Source: Dictyobacter arantiisoli
GTDB lineage: Bacteria > Chloroflexota > Ktedonobacteria > Ktedonobacterales > Ktedonobacteraceae
Length of the DNA stretch: 64,000 nucleotides
Direction of reading: 5' to 3'
Assembly: GCF_008326305.1 (NCBI RefSeq)
Contig: NZ_BIXY01000026.1
Coordinates: 1-64,000 of the forward strand
Shown here piece by piece: positions 37,001 to 45,323 of the stretch (position 1 is the first letter of the stretch; every line of letters begins with the position of its first letter). The translations under genes and the position numbers were made by a program. A model generated the notes under the pieces. The model was given only the letters and a program-made list of their open reading frames with translations. It did not search any database and was not told the origin of the DNA.

Positions 37001-37290
37001 TGTTCGTTGAGTGGTGTGCCGGTCGTGTGCTCGAAGACGAGATAGCCATAGTCGCCATCAAAATTAGCTTCTATAAGTGGAACAATCGTGCGAGCCTTTA
37101 CCTTTTTGAGCTGCTTTGTGTGAGCCAGAAAGACAATCTTATCCTCTATAGCCGTAAGGGGAGTCGTAAGCCTTTGAATGAGGACATCTTTTTTACGATG
37201 TTTTCCTGAATACAAGGTGCTCGTAGAACTCTCATGCAGCAGTCCGGTGATATCATATAAGCCGAGCTGCTTAAGCTCTACCTCTGCCAT
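34030..37290 (-). CDS. Degenerate-kinase domain fused to DinG/XPD-type helicase
   Basis: Of 1086 residues, about 10-275 have a kinase-like fold without catalytic residues. The Gly-loop is absent, the VAIK Lys is Gln39, HRD is HGN (132-134) and DFG is TGF (151-153), while APEQ (175-178) and SDQYALAVITYEWLCGRRPY remain. A Pro/Ala then Lys-rich linker leads to a superfamily 2 DinG-like helicase from about 390. This has Walker A EAATGTGKS (about 465), four cysteines for an iron-sulfur cluster (about 530 and 590-601, CAWSKCAFFDDC), DEAH (about 645), and C-terminal motifs FWEGVDIAGDALS and QGIGRLLRTREDRG. The helicase should unwind DNA (5'-3' in known DinG/XPD). The kinase-like part may bind or regulate. 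The promoter is at 37339-37367. Confidence 0.92.
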   Translation of the reverse strand: MAEVELKQLGLYDITGLLHESSTSTLYSGKHRKKDVLIQRLTTPLTAIEDKIVFLAHTKQLKKVKARTIVPLIEANFDGDYGYLVFEHTTGTPLNEQLELTSDAWLTPVDVRLYLSPLANALSYAHSLHVIHGNLHPGNILIDKQREILLTGFAITPPGFTPALEDETAAVPYMAPEQLQGQFTGASDQYALAVITYEWLCGRRPYPATDRTQLLQQQQHEVIIPPRSLNSAISATVEEVLLQALALDPTRRFPHIKAFADAYLNALLGISRPITPPVRHATVPTAPVLHKTVTTQPITVPTILDELPTAALEDAPAAAADLPDTGPLPLEITRVTKKTAEKKTTAKKPSKRKKKTEQVEAEVEVTVDKEDENQGPAQSLPIIEHEEAGNNLLPLDVAARVIEQAEEANLDDAPVKDSRLVTMVAEDLRQGGVLSRRLPGYEERPAQIEMATLVSRAISKKVPAIIEAATGTGKSLAYLVPVVRSGQVAIISTANKALQEQLFYKDIPFVQKHIKHFEAALVKGVSNYICLDRVESERMGMQLYTKNTDFQHLYDFIHDPETGLDFNGDFETLGFKLSADIRGRVATDSDQCAWSKCAFFDDCYVRQMRENAEAAQIIVVNHTLLLLDAAIGGFLLPERDLIVLDEAHHLEEEATRSFTITINPAQIQTLLAQRALKTHSQLTLQDDAMRAAQVLWQRLEQGINLGFKGRANLEIPLEEGLHLATAISDLGDSMRKQRPKELPEKEGQLYDKLLKRVQNLAENIRIVFSVAERDKFVYYIERAENSSARGPVLQASAAPLDVTEWLKERLFNKCNVISTSATLATIGPNPARPEEKGPNFSYFRRRIGLDPIERTDVIENILPLTFDYENNALLYTPRHLPPPTFGQGEAEYIHDLALEMYRLVKYSHGRAFLLFSSKRVLEGAYTWMAPHLPYPLLKQGDMSRLELTRRFRAEENAVLFGLKSFWEGVDIAGDALSLVVIDKLPFDPPDDPVHEARVAHMKAAGENWFGIYVLPQAVLRLKQGIGRLLRTREDRGVMAILDTRLHTKGYGRMVLNALPPAPRTMNIRDVERFFKQQENTTNSPYS

Positions 37291-37338
37291 TCTATACCTC
37301 TCGAAAATAGTGGATCTACATTTTGTTCATAGGTGTGC

Positions 37339-37367
37339 AGTATAACACAGGCCTGCTGTTAGAACAA
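37339..37367 (-). promoter_or_regulatory. Promoter of the pseudokinase-helicase gene
   Basis: On the minus strand TTGTTC (37362-37367), a 17-base spacer and TATACT (37339-37344) lie about 49 bases ahead of the start codon. Confidence 0.55.
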
Positions 37368-37398
37368 ATTTTATAAAGCTAGGAGTTGAGCCAGGAGC

Positions 37399-37427
37399 TT
37401 GACAGACGTATCCTGGTAGAGTATATA
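37399..37427 (+). promoter_or_regulatory. Promoter of the nrtR-like / pncA unit
   Basis: TTGACA (37399-37404), 17 bases and TATATA (37422-37427) form a strong promoter. The palindrome at 37428-37446 begins at the very next base. Confidence 0.65.
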
Positions 37428-37446
37428 TAGTGTATAATATACACTA
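37428..37446. promoter_or_regulatory. Candidate NrtR operator, perfect 19-bp palindrome
   Basis: TAGTGTATA-A-TATACACTA is a perfect 9-bp inverted repeat around one base, lying between the -10 and the expected transcription start of the NrtR-like gene, where a bound repressor would block initiation. NrtR proteins autoregulate from palindromic sites; that this palindrome is the site is inference. A weaker AT-rich copy lies near 37488-37508. Confidence 0.55.
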
Positions 37447-37566
37447 ACTGCAATTGAGATGAGAGTGCACGCATATACGCTTACAATTCTCACACTATAT
37501 AATATATCTGCCATCGAGTAATGTCTAGTTTGTGATTGAGCGAGCGGGCAGTGGTTGTCTGGCGAA

Positions 37567-38364
37567 ATGGAGAATGAGATACCTATGGAAGAGCACAGTG
37601 AAACGATTGGGAGTGGTAACAATGGGATTGGGAGTTTGGAAGAGACGCAAGAAATAAGGCAAAGACGTGCACTGGCGGAATTAGCGGAAGCTGAAGCTCA
37701 TCACTATGATGTGAACAAATATGAACGTCCGTCGGTAACGGTTGATGTGCTCATGATGAGTTTGCGTCAGCGCGATTTACAGATCTTGCTTATCAAGCGT
37801 CGTTCGTGGCCTTACGAGGGAATGTGGGCGATTCCTGGTGGCTTTGTGATGATGAATGAGTCGTTGGAAGCGGCTGCTAAACGTGAGTTGCAAGAAGAAA
37901 CAGGGGTGCAGGATGTGTATTTAGAGCAACTGTATACCTTCGGCGATCCTGGGCGTGATCCTCGCACGCGTGTGGTTACCGTGGTCTATTTTGCCCTGCT
38001 TGACTCTGAGCGCTTGCAGGTCCGGGCTGCCAGTGATGCCACGGATGTAGGCTGGTTCTCGGTGTATGAACTTCCACAACTGGCATTTGACCATCAAGGC
38101 ATCATCGATTATGCCCTGAATCGCTTGCGCAACAAGCTGGAATATACCACTATTGCTTTCAACTTATTGCCAGATCATTTTACCTTGCGGGAGTTACAGA
38201 GCGTATACGAGATCATCCTGCATAAGCGACTGGACAAGCGAAACTTCCGCAAAAAGATATTATCGACCAATGTATTGGAAGATACAGGCGAGAAAAAAAT
38301 GGAAGGAACGCATCGCCCGGCACGTCTGTACCGCTTCAATCCTGAAGCTGAGCATAAGTTATAA
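37567..38364 (+). CDS. nrtR: Nudix-domain / winged-helix regulator, NrtR-like
   Basis: The 265-residue product (start ATG 37567; 37585 also possible) combines a Nudix domain with a C-terminal winged-helix segment (FTLRELQSVYEII ... LDKRNFRKKIL). This is the layout of NrtR, the ADP-ribose-sensing repressor of NAD genes. The Nudix box at 92-114 (GGFVMMNESLEAAAKRELQE continuing ETGV) keeps every consensus residue, so it may also hydrolyse ADP-ribose, unlike NrtRs with degenerate boxes. A nicotinamidase gene follows by 121 bases, and a perfect palindrome overlies the promoter. A plain Nudix hydrolase of the same fold is the alternative. Confidence 0.82.
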   Translation: MENEIPMEEHSETIGSGNNGIGSLEETQEIRQRRALAELAEAEAHHYDVNKYERPSVTVDVLMMSLRQRDLQILLIKRRSWPYEGMWAIPGGFVMMNESLEAAAKRELQEETGVQDVYLEQLYTFGDPGRDPRTRVVTVVYFALLDSERLQVRAASDATDVGWFSVYELPQLAFDHQGIIDYALNRLRNKLEYTTIAFNLLPDHFTLRELQSVYEIILHKRLDKRNFRKKILSTNVLEDTGEKKMEGTHRPARLYRFNPEAEHKL

Positions 38365-38485
38365 CCTGGTCATCTGATCGATTTGTTGGCGGCTGGTTGT
38401 TAGCAAGTCTGTGCAGTCGTGTATAGCTGATTGATCGAGCAAGCAGGGAGTTGTTATCTAACGAGCGAGTAGGAGCGTGAGGCAT

Positions 38486-39214
38486 ATGACAACATCATCA
38501 CTTCCAGAGCATTTTCTGGCCCAGAGTCATCTTTTTCTAGAGCATATGGTGGCGTGGGAGCAAAATTTGTCCTCTCTGACCTGGCAGGAGTTACAGTTGG
38601 AGGCTCAGGCGGGGCAGTGTGCCATTTTTAGTGTGGATATGTTGAATGGCTTTTGTCATGCAGGTGGATTAGCGAGTCCTCGCATCAAAGGGATCATTCC
38701 TGCTGTTGTGGATGTTCTTCAGGGAGCCTATGCTATTGGTGTGCGCGATTTTATCCTGGCTCAGGATAGCCATACTCCCGAATCGGTGGAGTTTGCTCAA
38801 TTCCCACCTCATTGTCAGGCTGGTACCAGCGAAGCCGAGACGATTCCTGAACTGGTGCAATTACCTTTCGCGGATCTTTATCGCGTTATTGCCAAGAATT
38901 CCTTGAATGCTTTTCATGGCACATCCCTGGGGACATGGCTTGAGCAGCGGCATAATTTGCGCACCGCTGTGATTGTCGGTAACTGTACCGATTTGTGTGT
39001 ATATCAGATGGCGATGCATCTTAAATTATATGCGAATGCCCACAACTGGCCGCTGCGCGTGATCATACCGGCAAATGCCGTTCAGACCTACGATATTCCT
39101 GTCACAGTAGCTCAGGAAAGTGGTCTGCTGGCACACGATGGTGACTTCCTGCATCTCACCTTTCTGCATCACATGGCAATCAATGGTATCGAAGTGGTGC
39201 GTGCTATTCAATAA
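38486..39214 (+). CDS. pncA: Nicotinamidase (isochorismatase-like fold)
   Basis: The 242-residue product has the catalytic triad Asp51 (VDMLNGF), Lys137 (VIAKNSL) and Cys171 (NCTDLCV), with metal ligands Asp94, His96 (QDSHTP) and His109 (PPHC). The FPPHCQAGTSEAE segment is typical of nicotinamidase rather than other isochorismatase relatives. It turns nicotinamide into nicotinic acid for NAD salvage. The NrtR-like gene lies just upstream on the same strand, which strengthens the assignment. ATG 38486 is chosen; GTG 38477 is possible. Confidence 0.85.
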   Translation: MTTSSLPEHFLAQSHLFLEHMVAWEQNLSSLTWQELQLEAQAGQCAIFSVDMLNGFCHAGGLASPRIKGIIPAVVDVLQGAYAIGVRDFILAQDSHTPESVEFAQFPPHCQAGTSEAETIPELVQLPFADLYRVIAKNSLNAFHGTSLGTWLEQRHNLRTAVIVGNCTDLCVYQMAMHLKLYANAHNWPLRVIIPANAVQTYDIPVTVAQESGLLAHDGDFLHLTFLHHMAINGIEVVRAIQ

Positions 39215-39269
39215 GGATGAGTGGAGCAGATGGCTCGCAGCATGCGATGCACACGTCCAGTCTGCTGAT

Positions 39270-39974
39270 TTACAGCGCTTTACGCTGTTGTCGTACCGTA
39301 CAATAAGAGATTTGGGCCGGTGCCCAGCCGATACAGTCAATACGTGTGCCGACAGGTGTGTCCAGCAAAGGCCCATCGTTGGGTAGGGGCAGATTATTGG
39401 TCGGGTCCCAGAGGGCAGGCAATTCCTCTACTTTCTCAAAACGCTCTGGTGGTATGTTGACTGGATAGAGGCGGCGTAGACAGGCGTCAAAGAGGTAATT
39501 GGGAAAGTGGAGGATTTCGCGCCGCCAGACAACATATGACTCTTCCTGAAAAATTGGTTCAGGGAGATCTTCATTGGTAGCACTGGCATGGAGGATGGCT
39601 GCAAACTGGTAGGATTGTTGTGGACTAAGCGTGACACGTTCAATATAATGTCCTAGTGGATTGAATGTAGCGATGATCTGAGTACTGATATGCAAGAGAT
39701 AGCGTAGCCAGTGTGGTGGTTCTACCAGATAGGTGCCCCACTCCTGTGCGATGATGGTTTCCCCACGCTGTTCATGACGACTATGCCAGACCTGAAAAAT
39801 GGTTGGCTGCGTTTTGAATTCACAGCGGCACTCCTGCCACGAGGGATAGCCGCGTCGTTGTATCTCATTGCGCACATAACAGACAAGCATAGCGGTCGTG
39901 CCTGCCAGTGTGCCCAGCGAGGCCCCCGACCAGATCAATGCATTGAGATTATGCTTCTTTATGCTCACCTTCAA
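39270..39974 (-). CDS. Single-helix membrane protein, function unknown
   Basis: About 234 residues. A hydrophobic helix near the N-terminus (LIWSGASLGTLAGTTAMLVCYV) serves as a membrane anchor, and the rest is soluble, rich in Trp, Tyr and His with no motif I know. The start is uncertain. TTG 39974 has GGAGG nine bases upstream, and both alternatives (TTG 39983, GTG 39968) overlap the end of the HAD gene as well. The overlap of about 26 bases with that gene suggests coupled translation. Confidence 0.65.
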   Translation of the reverse strand: MKVSIKKHNLNALIWSGASLGTLAGTTAMLVCYVRNEIQRRGYPSWQECRCEFKTQPTIFQVWHSRHEQRGETIIAQEWGTYLVEPPHWLRYLLHISTQIIATFNPLGHYIERVTLSPQQSYQFAAILHASATNEDLPEPIFQEESYVVWRREILHFPNYLFDACLRRLYPVNIPPERFEKVEELPALWDPTNNLPLPNDGPLLDTPVGTRIDCIGWAPAQISYCTVRQQRKAL

Positions 39975-40713
39975 GACGTTCAACCTCCAATATATCGAGT
40001 AGTTCTAGCAGTGAATGAACTAATAGACAATCGAGTGTTTGCGCTGCTACTTTATGTCCACGATCTAACAAGACAGGTGTGATACCAGATGCGCGTGCTC
40101 CCAGCACATCGTTGATGTAAGAATCCCCAATATGGATAGTGTAATCAGGAATAGCATTGGCGCGTTGTAACGCGAGATCATAGAGCATAGGGGATGGTTT
40201 GGCTTCCCGTGCGGCGGCAGAGATAATGACGCAATCAAAATAGGCTGTCAGTTCTAGTTTGTGTAAGATGGGACCCAGCGAGATGCCCCAGTCTGAAATA
40301 ACGCCCAGCGTGTAGCCATGTGCCTGCAGCGTTTTCAGTGTCACATGCACATCGTCATACAGTTGCCAGCTGGTGTGTTTTTCAAATTCATCCTGGATGA
40401 TCGTAGCTAACTGATAGAGATGTTGCTCGTCTTGCTCTTCCACAAATGGTCGTAATAGATGAATATAATATTCGATCCAGAAGGTGTTGATAGCCTGGTT
40501 GTTGGCCCAGATATAGGGATGAGTGCGTACATGGCGAAAATAGAAATCTTCTGCAACCTCGATTTGTTGTTCAATCTGCTCAAGGCGCACATGCAGCGAA
40601 AGTTGCTGGCAGACCTGATGACAAATTTCAGGAATAGAGGGATGAGGTTGTAGCAAGGTAAAACCCGCGTCGAAGAAGATGGTACGGACAGATTGTGGCT
40701 GGTCTAATCTCAT
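39949..40713 (-). CDS. HAD-superfamily hydrolase (HDHD3-like)
   Basis: The 254-residue protein has motif I FFDAGFTL with nucleophile Asp15. The usual second Asp is Gly, as in several HDHD3-type members, so acid-base help may be altered or absent. Motif II is VISDWG, motif III the Lys in AREAKPSP, and motif IV HIGDSYINDVLGA. The helical cap between motifs I and II is of the C1 type. It is a probable small-molecule phosphatase of unknown substrate. It precedes and overlaps the membrane-protein gene on the same strand, 160 bases after prfA. Confidence 0.88.
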   Translation of the reverse strand: MRLDQPQSVRTIFFDAGFTLLQPHPSIPEICHQVCQQLSLHVRLEQIEQQIEVAEDFYFRHVRTHPYIWANNQAINTFWIEYYIHLLRPFVEEQDEQHLYQLATIIQDEFEKHTSWQLYDDVHVTLKTLQAHGYTLGVISDWGISLGPILHKLELTAYFDCVIISAAAREAKPSPMLYDLALQRANAIPDYTIHIGDSYINDVLGARASGITPVLLDRGHKVAAQTLDCLLVHSLLELLDILEVERLEGEHKEA

Positions 40714-40873
40714 GAAACACTACCTATCTGGAAAATACCTGTTGGTCAGTACAGAAAGTCTAGCATGTAGTTTGTCTGGTTGTCAAACCAACAGATGGGT
40801 AACGTCGGCGTTGCGCGAAGGTCGATGCTCCCGTGACCTGTATGCATTACGGGAGCATCATAGAGACCAGATA

Positions 40874-41953
40874 TTAGGATTGGAAGGTGTTTTGGAGTTT
40901 ATCGGCTTGATCGACGGCGATCAGGTTATTGAGGAATTCATCGATATCACCATTCAGGACGCCGGGCAGGTTGTGGCGAGTGAGGCCGATACGATGATCT
41001 GTGACACGATCCTGTGGGAAGTTATAGGTACGGATCTTTTCGCTGCGATCACCGGTTTGAACCTGTGAGCGGCGATTCTTGCTCAGTTCTTCCTGCCGTT
41101 CGGCCTCCTTGAGATCCCACAGACGGGCTTTCAACACACCAAGGGCCTTGGTTTTGTTCTTCAACTGCGACTTCTCATCCTGACAGGTTACAACCAGGCC
41201 AGTCGACAGGTGGGTGATACGGACCGCCGAGTCAGTTGTGTTGACGCTCTGTCCGCCGTGTCCGGTTGAGCGATACACATCCACACGGATATCGTTGTCT
41301 TTCACCTCGATATTAATATCGTCATCCGCTTCGGGCAGGACGATGACTTTCGCGGTCGAGGTATGGATGCGGCCATTGGCTTCTGTCACCGGGACGCGTT
41401 GGACACGATGGGTACCACCTTCATATTTCAGGCGGCTATAAACACCTTTGCCTTTCACGACAAAGGTCACATCCTTAATGCCGCCCTGTTCGGTATCGTT
41501 TATATCCAGCACTTCAATTTTCCAGCGATGATTATCGGCATAGCGGTTATACATGCGATAGAGTTCACCAGCAAAGAGCGCGGCTTCATCTCCACCAGCA
41601 CCACCCTGAATGGTCACGATGGCATTCTTCTCATCCATGATATCTTTGGGCAGCAGAGCGACCTTGACCTCTTCTAATAAGTCGGCTTTGTGCGCTTTCA
41701 GGCTCTCTAGCTCTTCATACGCCATATCGCGCATCTCGCCATCTTCGCTCTCGTAGAGCTCCTGCGCCTCAGTGATCTGTTGATCGGTTGTTTTCAGTTC
41801 ATTATATTTATTGACGACCTCTTCAAGGTCAGAGTGCTCACGGCCATAGCGCTGCAGTAAAGCGATATCTGAAAGCACTTCAGGCTGAGCCATGAGATTG
41901 TTTAGCTCCTCATAGCGTTCAGCTAAACTGGCAAGTTTGCCCATAAAATCCAT
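40874..41953 (-). CDS. prfA: Peptide chain release factor 1
   Basis: The 359-residue product has the GGQ motif ([15 protein letters not shown]), which triggers peptidyl-tRNA hydrolysis, and the anticodon-mimicking tripeptide PVT in [14 protein letters not shown]. That tripeptide marks RF1 (UAA and UAG) rather than RF2. ATG 41953 follows GGAGG at seven bases. prmC, often next to prfA, is not here. Confidence 0.96.
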   Translation of the reverse strand: MDFMGKLASLAERYEELNNLMAQPEVLSDIALLQRYGREHSDLEEVVNKYNELKTTDQQITEAQELYESEDGEMRDMAYEELESLKAHKADLLEEVKVALLPKDIMDEKNAIVTIQGGAGGDEAALFAGELYRMYNRYADNHRWKIEVLDINDTEQGGIKDVTFVVKGKGVYSRLKYEGGTHRVQRVPVTEANGRIHTSTAKVIVLPEADDDINIEVKDNDIRVDVYRSTGHGGQSVNTTDSAVRITHLSTGLVVTCQDEKSQLKNKTKALGVLKARLWDLKEAERQEELSKNRRSQVQTGDRSEKIRTYNFPQDRVTDHRIGLTRHNLPGVLNGDIDEFLNNLIAVDQADKLQNTFQS

Positions 41954-42489
41954 CTTGTTTCCTCCCACTATTCACTATCCGCCGCGTAAGCTGCTTACGC
42001 AGTAGCACATGCAAGGCACAGGGAAGCGGACGTACGAATACAGTGTCAATGATTGTTCTATTCAATGTGTAGAAAATTGTTTGGGTTAGTCTGTATGACT
42101 GATAGTATCTGTTCTTTCTGATAAGAGAACATGCTCAGGCTCATGCAGAAGGAGTATTTTGAGGCAGATGAAAGCGTCGCTACCCTGCGGCAAGAAGGTA
42201 ACGTTCAATCGTAGCACGACGTATATGTATTGAGCGCAATGTACGTGCACGATACGCTATAATCGGTATAGAAAGACACACTGTAGGCGGTAGTAGTATT
42301 TTCACGCCTCCATTATACCATGTTTGCCAGGAGATGGCATAGAGTGTTGGGAGGAATGCTTCCCTTCCCTAATCACTTGGAAGGATAAAGAGCCCTATTT
42401 TTTGAGGAGAGAAGGAGTTTTGTATTTTTGTGCTTTTATTGTGAGAAGTTTGAAATAATTCAAGCCCTTCTTCTGTTATACTTGGTGTA

Positions 42490-42516
42490 TTAGCAATCAA
42501 TGAAAATAAGTGCTAT
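42490..42516. promoter_or_regulatory. CIRCE-like operator 1
   Basis: TTAGCAATC, nine bases, AAGTGCTAT: 15 of 18 arm positions agree with the HrcA operator TTAGCACTC-N9-GAGTGCTAA, with the exact N9 spacing. It overlaps the -35 at 42514. Confidence 0.6.
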
Positions 42517-42542
42517 ACAGTACTAAACTCATGTGTTATAAT
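42514..42542 (+). promoter_or_regulatory. Promoter of the ClpE-like gene
   Basis: TATACA (42514-42519), a 17-base spacer and consensus TATAAT (42537-42542), flanked by a CIRCE-like element on each side. Confidence 0.55.
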
Positions 42543-42547
42543 CGGAT

Positions 42548-42574
42548 TTAGCAGTCCTGTTATCTGTCTGCTAA
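42548..42574. promoter_or_regulatory. CIRCE-like operator 2
   Basis: TTAGCAGTC, nine bases, GTCTGCTAA: 15 of 18 positions match the CIRCE arms and the spacing is exact. It covers the expected start site just after the -10. Confidence 0.6.
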
Positions 42575-42661
42575 CCGGCACCATGTGATCATCAAATATA
42601 TTGGTAGAAAACTTCTACACCTACATAGATACATATATAAGCAGTGAGGAGCAGAAAAGAA

Positions 42662-44908
42662 ATGAAATGCGAACGTTGTCAAAAGAATCCTGCTCGCGTA
42701 CGTGTGGATCAGATGAACGAAGGACGTCGTGAATCCCACTTTCTTTGTCAAAGCTGTGTTGATGAAATGATGAACGCGATGGGCCAGCTCGGCGACATTG
42801 AAGGACAGAGTATCAATGGTGCTCCCTTCGGTTTCTCTGCGAATGGTGGGAAAGCGACATCCGGGAACACTGGCAGTGCCAGTACCACTACGGCTGAGCG
42901 ACAGAAAAAGCAGAGCAAGACTCCTACCTTAGATCAATATGGACGCGACCTGACCGAAGAGGCAATGGAAGGTAAATTAGATCCGGCGGCAGGGCGTGAG
43001 CGCGAATTACGGCGTTTGATTACTATTTTAGGACGGCGGCAGAAGAACAATCCAGTCTTAATTGGTGAGCCCGGTGTTGGTAAGACTGCCATCGTTGAAG
43101 GATTAGCCCGTAAGATCCAGTCTGGCGATGTCCCGGCGACCCTGCGTGGCAAGCGTATTGTTTCCTTGAATATTGGTGGCATGGTGGCGGGCGCAATGTT
43201 CCGTGGACAATTTGAGCAACGCATTAAATCTATTTTGGAAGAACTGCGTCAGGCGACAGAAGTAATTGTCTTTATCGATGAGTTGCATACCGTTGTTAGT
43301 GCTGGAGCGGCTGAGGGTGCGGTTGGCGCGGCGGATATGATCAAGCCAGCGCTGGCACGCGGCGAGTTACGCTGTATTGGCGCGACCACTATTAATGAAT
43401 ATCGCAAGCATATTGAGAAAGATTCCGCGCTGGAGCGGCGCTTCCAGCCGATCATGGTGGATGAGCCCTCGGTAGATGAAGCTATCACGATGCTCAAGAT
43501 GGTGCGTGCAAATTATGAGGCCCATCATGGAGTGACGATTACCGATGAATCCATTGACGCGGCGGTGAAGCTGTCTGATCGTTATATTAATGATCGCTTC
43601 TTGCCTGACAAGGCTATCGATGTGATGGATGAAGCTGGTTCTGCTTTGCGCCTGGAGGCAACTGAAAAAGGCATTATCAGTCCAACCACGATTGCGGACC
43701 TTGAGAAAGAGTTGAGCGAGATCCAGACGCAGAAAGAGGCCGCTGCCAACGCCGAAGATTATGAGCTGGCGGCTCGTATGCGGCAGCAGGAACTGGTGGT
43801 GCTGGGTAACCTTGAAAAGGCGCGTTCTGAGCGTCACAATATGATCTCCTTGATTATCACGCCAGAGCATATCGCTCAGGTAGTCGAGTTATGGACGCAT
43901 GTGCCTGTCAGTCAGATGTTGGAGAGCGAGCGTCAGAATCTGCGCTCCTTAGAAGAAGATCTGCGTAAACGGGTAATTGGACAGGATGAAGCTATCGCTG
44001 CCGTATCCAAAGCTATTCGTCGTTCACGTGCTGGTCTGAAAGATCCCAAGCGTCCGATTGGCTCTTTCCTCTTCCTGGGGCCGACCGGTGTAGGTAAAAC
44101 GGAGCTGGCAAAATCCCTGGCTGCCGAACTCTTTGGCGGTGAAGAGAATCTGATCCGTCTCGATATGTCTGAATATATGGAGCCACATACCGTCTCACGG
44201 TTGTTTGGTAGCCCTCCGGGATACGTTGGACATGACGATGGTGGTCAATTGACCGAGCAGGTACGACGTCGGCCCTATAGTGTGATCCTGCTGGACGAGG
44301 TTGAGAAGGCCCATCCTGAAGTCTTTAACTCCTTATTGCAGATTATGGATGATGGTCGTTTAACAGATGGTCAGGGGCGTACAGTTGACTTCAAGAATAC
44401 CGTCGTCATTATGACGAGTAATGCGGGCAGTGCCGATCTGCGCCGTGCGGCTGGTATTGGTTTTACCCATAACAAAGGCGAGGATGATGAGGTACGCGAT
44501 GAGCAGCACGAGGCAATGCGCTCCAAGGCGATGGATGGCTTGAAAAAGATCTTCCGTCCGGAGTTCATCAACCGTATTGATCAAGTTGTCGTCTTCCATT
44601 CCCTGGGCAAGACTGAACTGTATCACATCGTTGATCTACTGTTACAGCAGGTCCGCAACCGACTGACCGAACAGCACATTGAATTGACGGTCGAGGATGA
44701 AGTCAAAGACTTCCTGTTGAAGGAAGGTTTTGATGAGGAGTATGGAGCACGTCCACTGCGCCGTGCTATTCAGGCACATGTAGATGATGTGTTGGCAGAT
44801 GCCTTGCTGAACAATGAAATCGGCAATGGGCAGGCCGTCGAGCTCACTATGCGCGAAGGAAAAGTTGTCGTCTTACCACGCAACCGTGTAGAGATCCAAA
44901 GTATGTAA
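42662..44908 (+). CDS. clpE: ClpE-like AAA+ unfoldase of the Clp protease
   Basis: The 748-residue product starts at ATG 42662. Cys3, Cys6, Cys29 and Cys32 make an N-terminal zinc domain in place of the paired Clp-N repeats of ClpC, the mark of ClpE. AAA1 has GEPGVGKT (135-142). A UVR-type coiled segment ([20 protein letters not shown]) separates it from AAA2 with GPTGVGKT (about 470). An IGF tripeptide in AAA2 can dock on ClpP, so it should unfold substrates for proteolysis. clpP is not in the window. Two CIRCE-like elements flank its promoter, suggesting heat-shock control by HrcA. The symbol rests on architecture. Confidence 0.88.
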   Translation: MKCERCQKNPARVRVDQMNEGRRESHFLCQSCVDEMMNAMGQLGDIEGQSINGAPFGFSANGGKATSGNTGSASTTTAERQKKQSKTPTLDQYGRDLTEEAMEGKLDPAAGRERELRRLITILGRRQKNNPVLIGEPGVGKTAIVEGLARKIQSGDVPATLRGKRIVSLNIGGMVAGAMFRGQFEQRIKSILEELRQATEVIVFIDELHTVVSAGAAEGAVGAADMIKPALARGELRCIGATTINEYRKHIEKDSALERRFQPIMVDEPSVDEAITMLKMVRANYEAHHGVTITDESIDAAVKLSDRYINDRFLPDKAIDVMDEAGSALRLEATEKGIISPTTIADLEKELSEIQTQKEAAANAEDYELAARMRQQELVVLGNLEKARSERHNMISLIITPEHIAQVVELWTHVPVSQMLESERQNLRSLEEDLRKRVIGQDEAIAAVSKAIRRSRAGLKDPKRPIGSFLFLGPTGVGKTELAKSLAAELFGGEENLIRLDMSEYMEPHTVSRLFGSPPGYVGHDDGGQLTEQVRRRPYSVILLDEVEKAHPEVFNSLLQIMDDGRLTDGQGRTVDFKNTVVIMTSNAGSADLRRAAGIGFTHNKGEDDEVRDEQHEAMRSKAMDGLKKIFRPEFINRIDQVVVFHSLGKTELYHIVDLLLQQVRNRLTEQHIELTVEDEVKDFLLKEGFDEEYGARPLRRAIQAHVDDVLADALLNNEIGNGQAVELTMREGKVVVLPRNRVEIQSM

Positions 44909-44916
44909 GCGCCTCT

Positions 44917-44984
44917 CTCATAAAGAGAGAAAGAAGGCCATGGGATAATTCCTTATCTCATGGCCTTCTTTCTCTCTTTATGAG
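44917..44984. terminator. Very long hairpin, 32-bp stem, after the clpE gene
   Basis: Arms 44917-44948 and 44953-44984 pair over all 32 positions with one G.U wobble and a four-base TTCC loop. The stem is purine-rich on one side. It begins eight bases beyond the clpE stop, so a terminator is likely. The second arm is itself pyrimidine-rich and can act in either direction. Confidence 0.75.
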
Positions 44985-45323
44985 CAACCTCGTTTATTGA
45001 ATCTGGTGGTGGTCATCCAAATAAACCTCCACCTGTAAGCTGTAGAACGGAAGGTACTATATGGGCTTGTACCGCTGCATCTTTTCTTCATCAGATAACG
45101 TACCAATAGTAGAGATTGAATCGAAAAGAGAGCATTTCTTTGCTTTTTTCGGACTTTTTGAACAAGCATCAAAGGGTTCTCATACCAGTACGTATAAGAT
45201 ATGCATTATTTATAGTATCTCGTGTATGTCTTCCAGATGGGGAGGTATGTTCCATGCGCGTGTGGGCCAGTAATTGGGGAGGGATGAAACAGCACGGAAA
45301 CAGCACAGAGATAGTGGTGTAAT
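44985..45323. other. 339-base intergenic region before a histidine kinase
   Basis: A GGTGG.../...CCACC hairpin occurs at 45003-45033. Small ORFs here lack ribosome sites and plausible composition. No gene, known RNA or clear promoter seen. Confidence 0.35.

Larger units (their letters stand above)
41954..42661. other. 708-base divergent region prfA / ClpE-like gene
   Basis: The clpE-proximal 170 bases hold two CIRCE-like elements and a promoter. A GCGTAAG/CTTACGC hairpin (41984-42000) lies in the prfA leader. A TATAAT at 42258-42263 lacks a fitting -35. No coding sequence or known RNA was recognised in between. Confidence 0.5.

Noticed and set aside
39949-40713. prmC methyltransferase expected next to prfA
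   Set aside because: The gene has HAD motifs and no NPPY methyltransferase motif.
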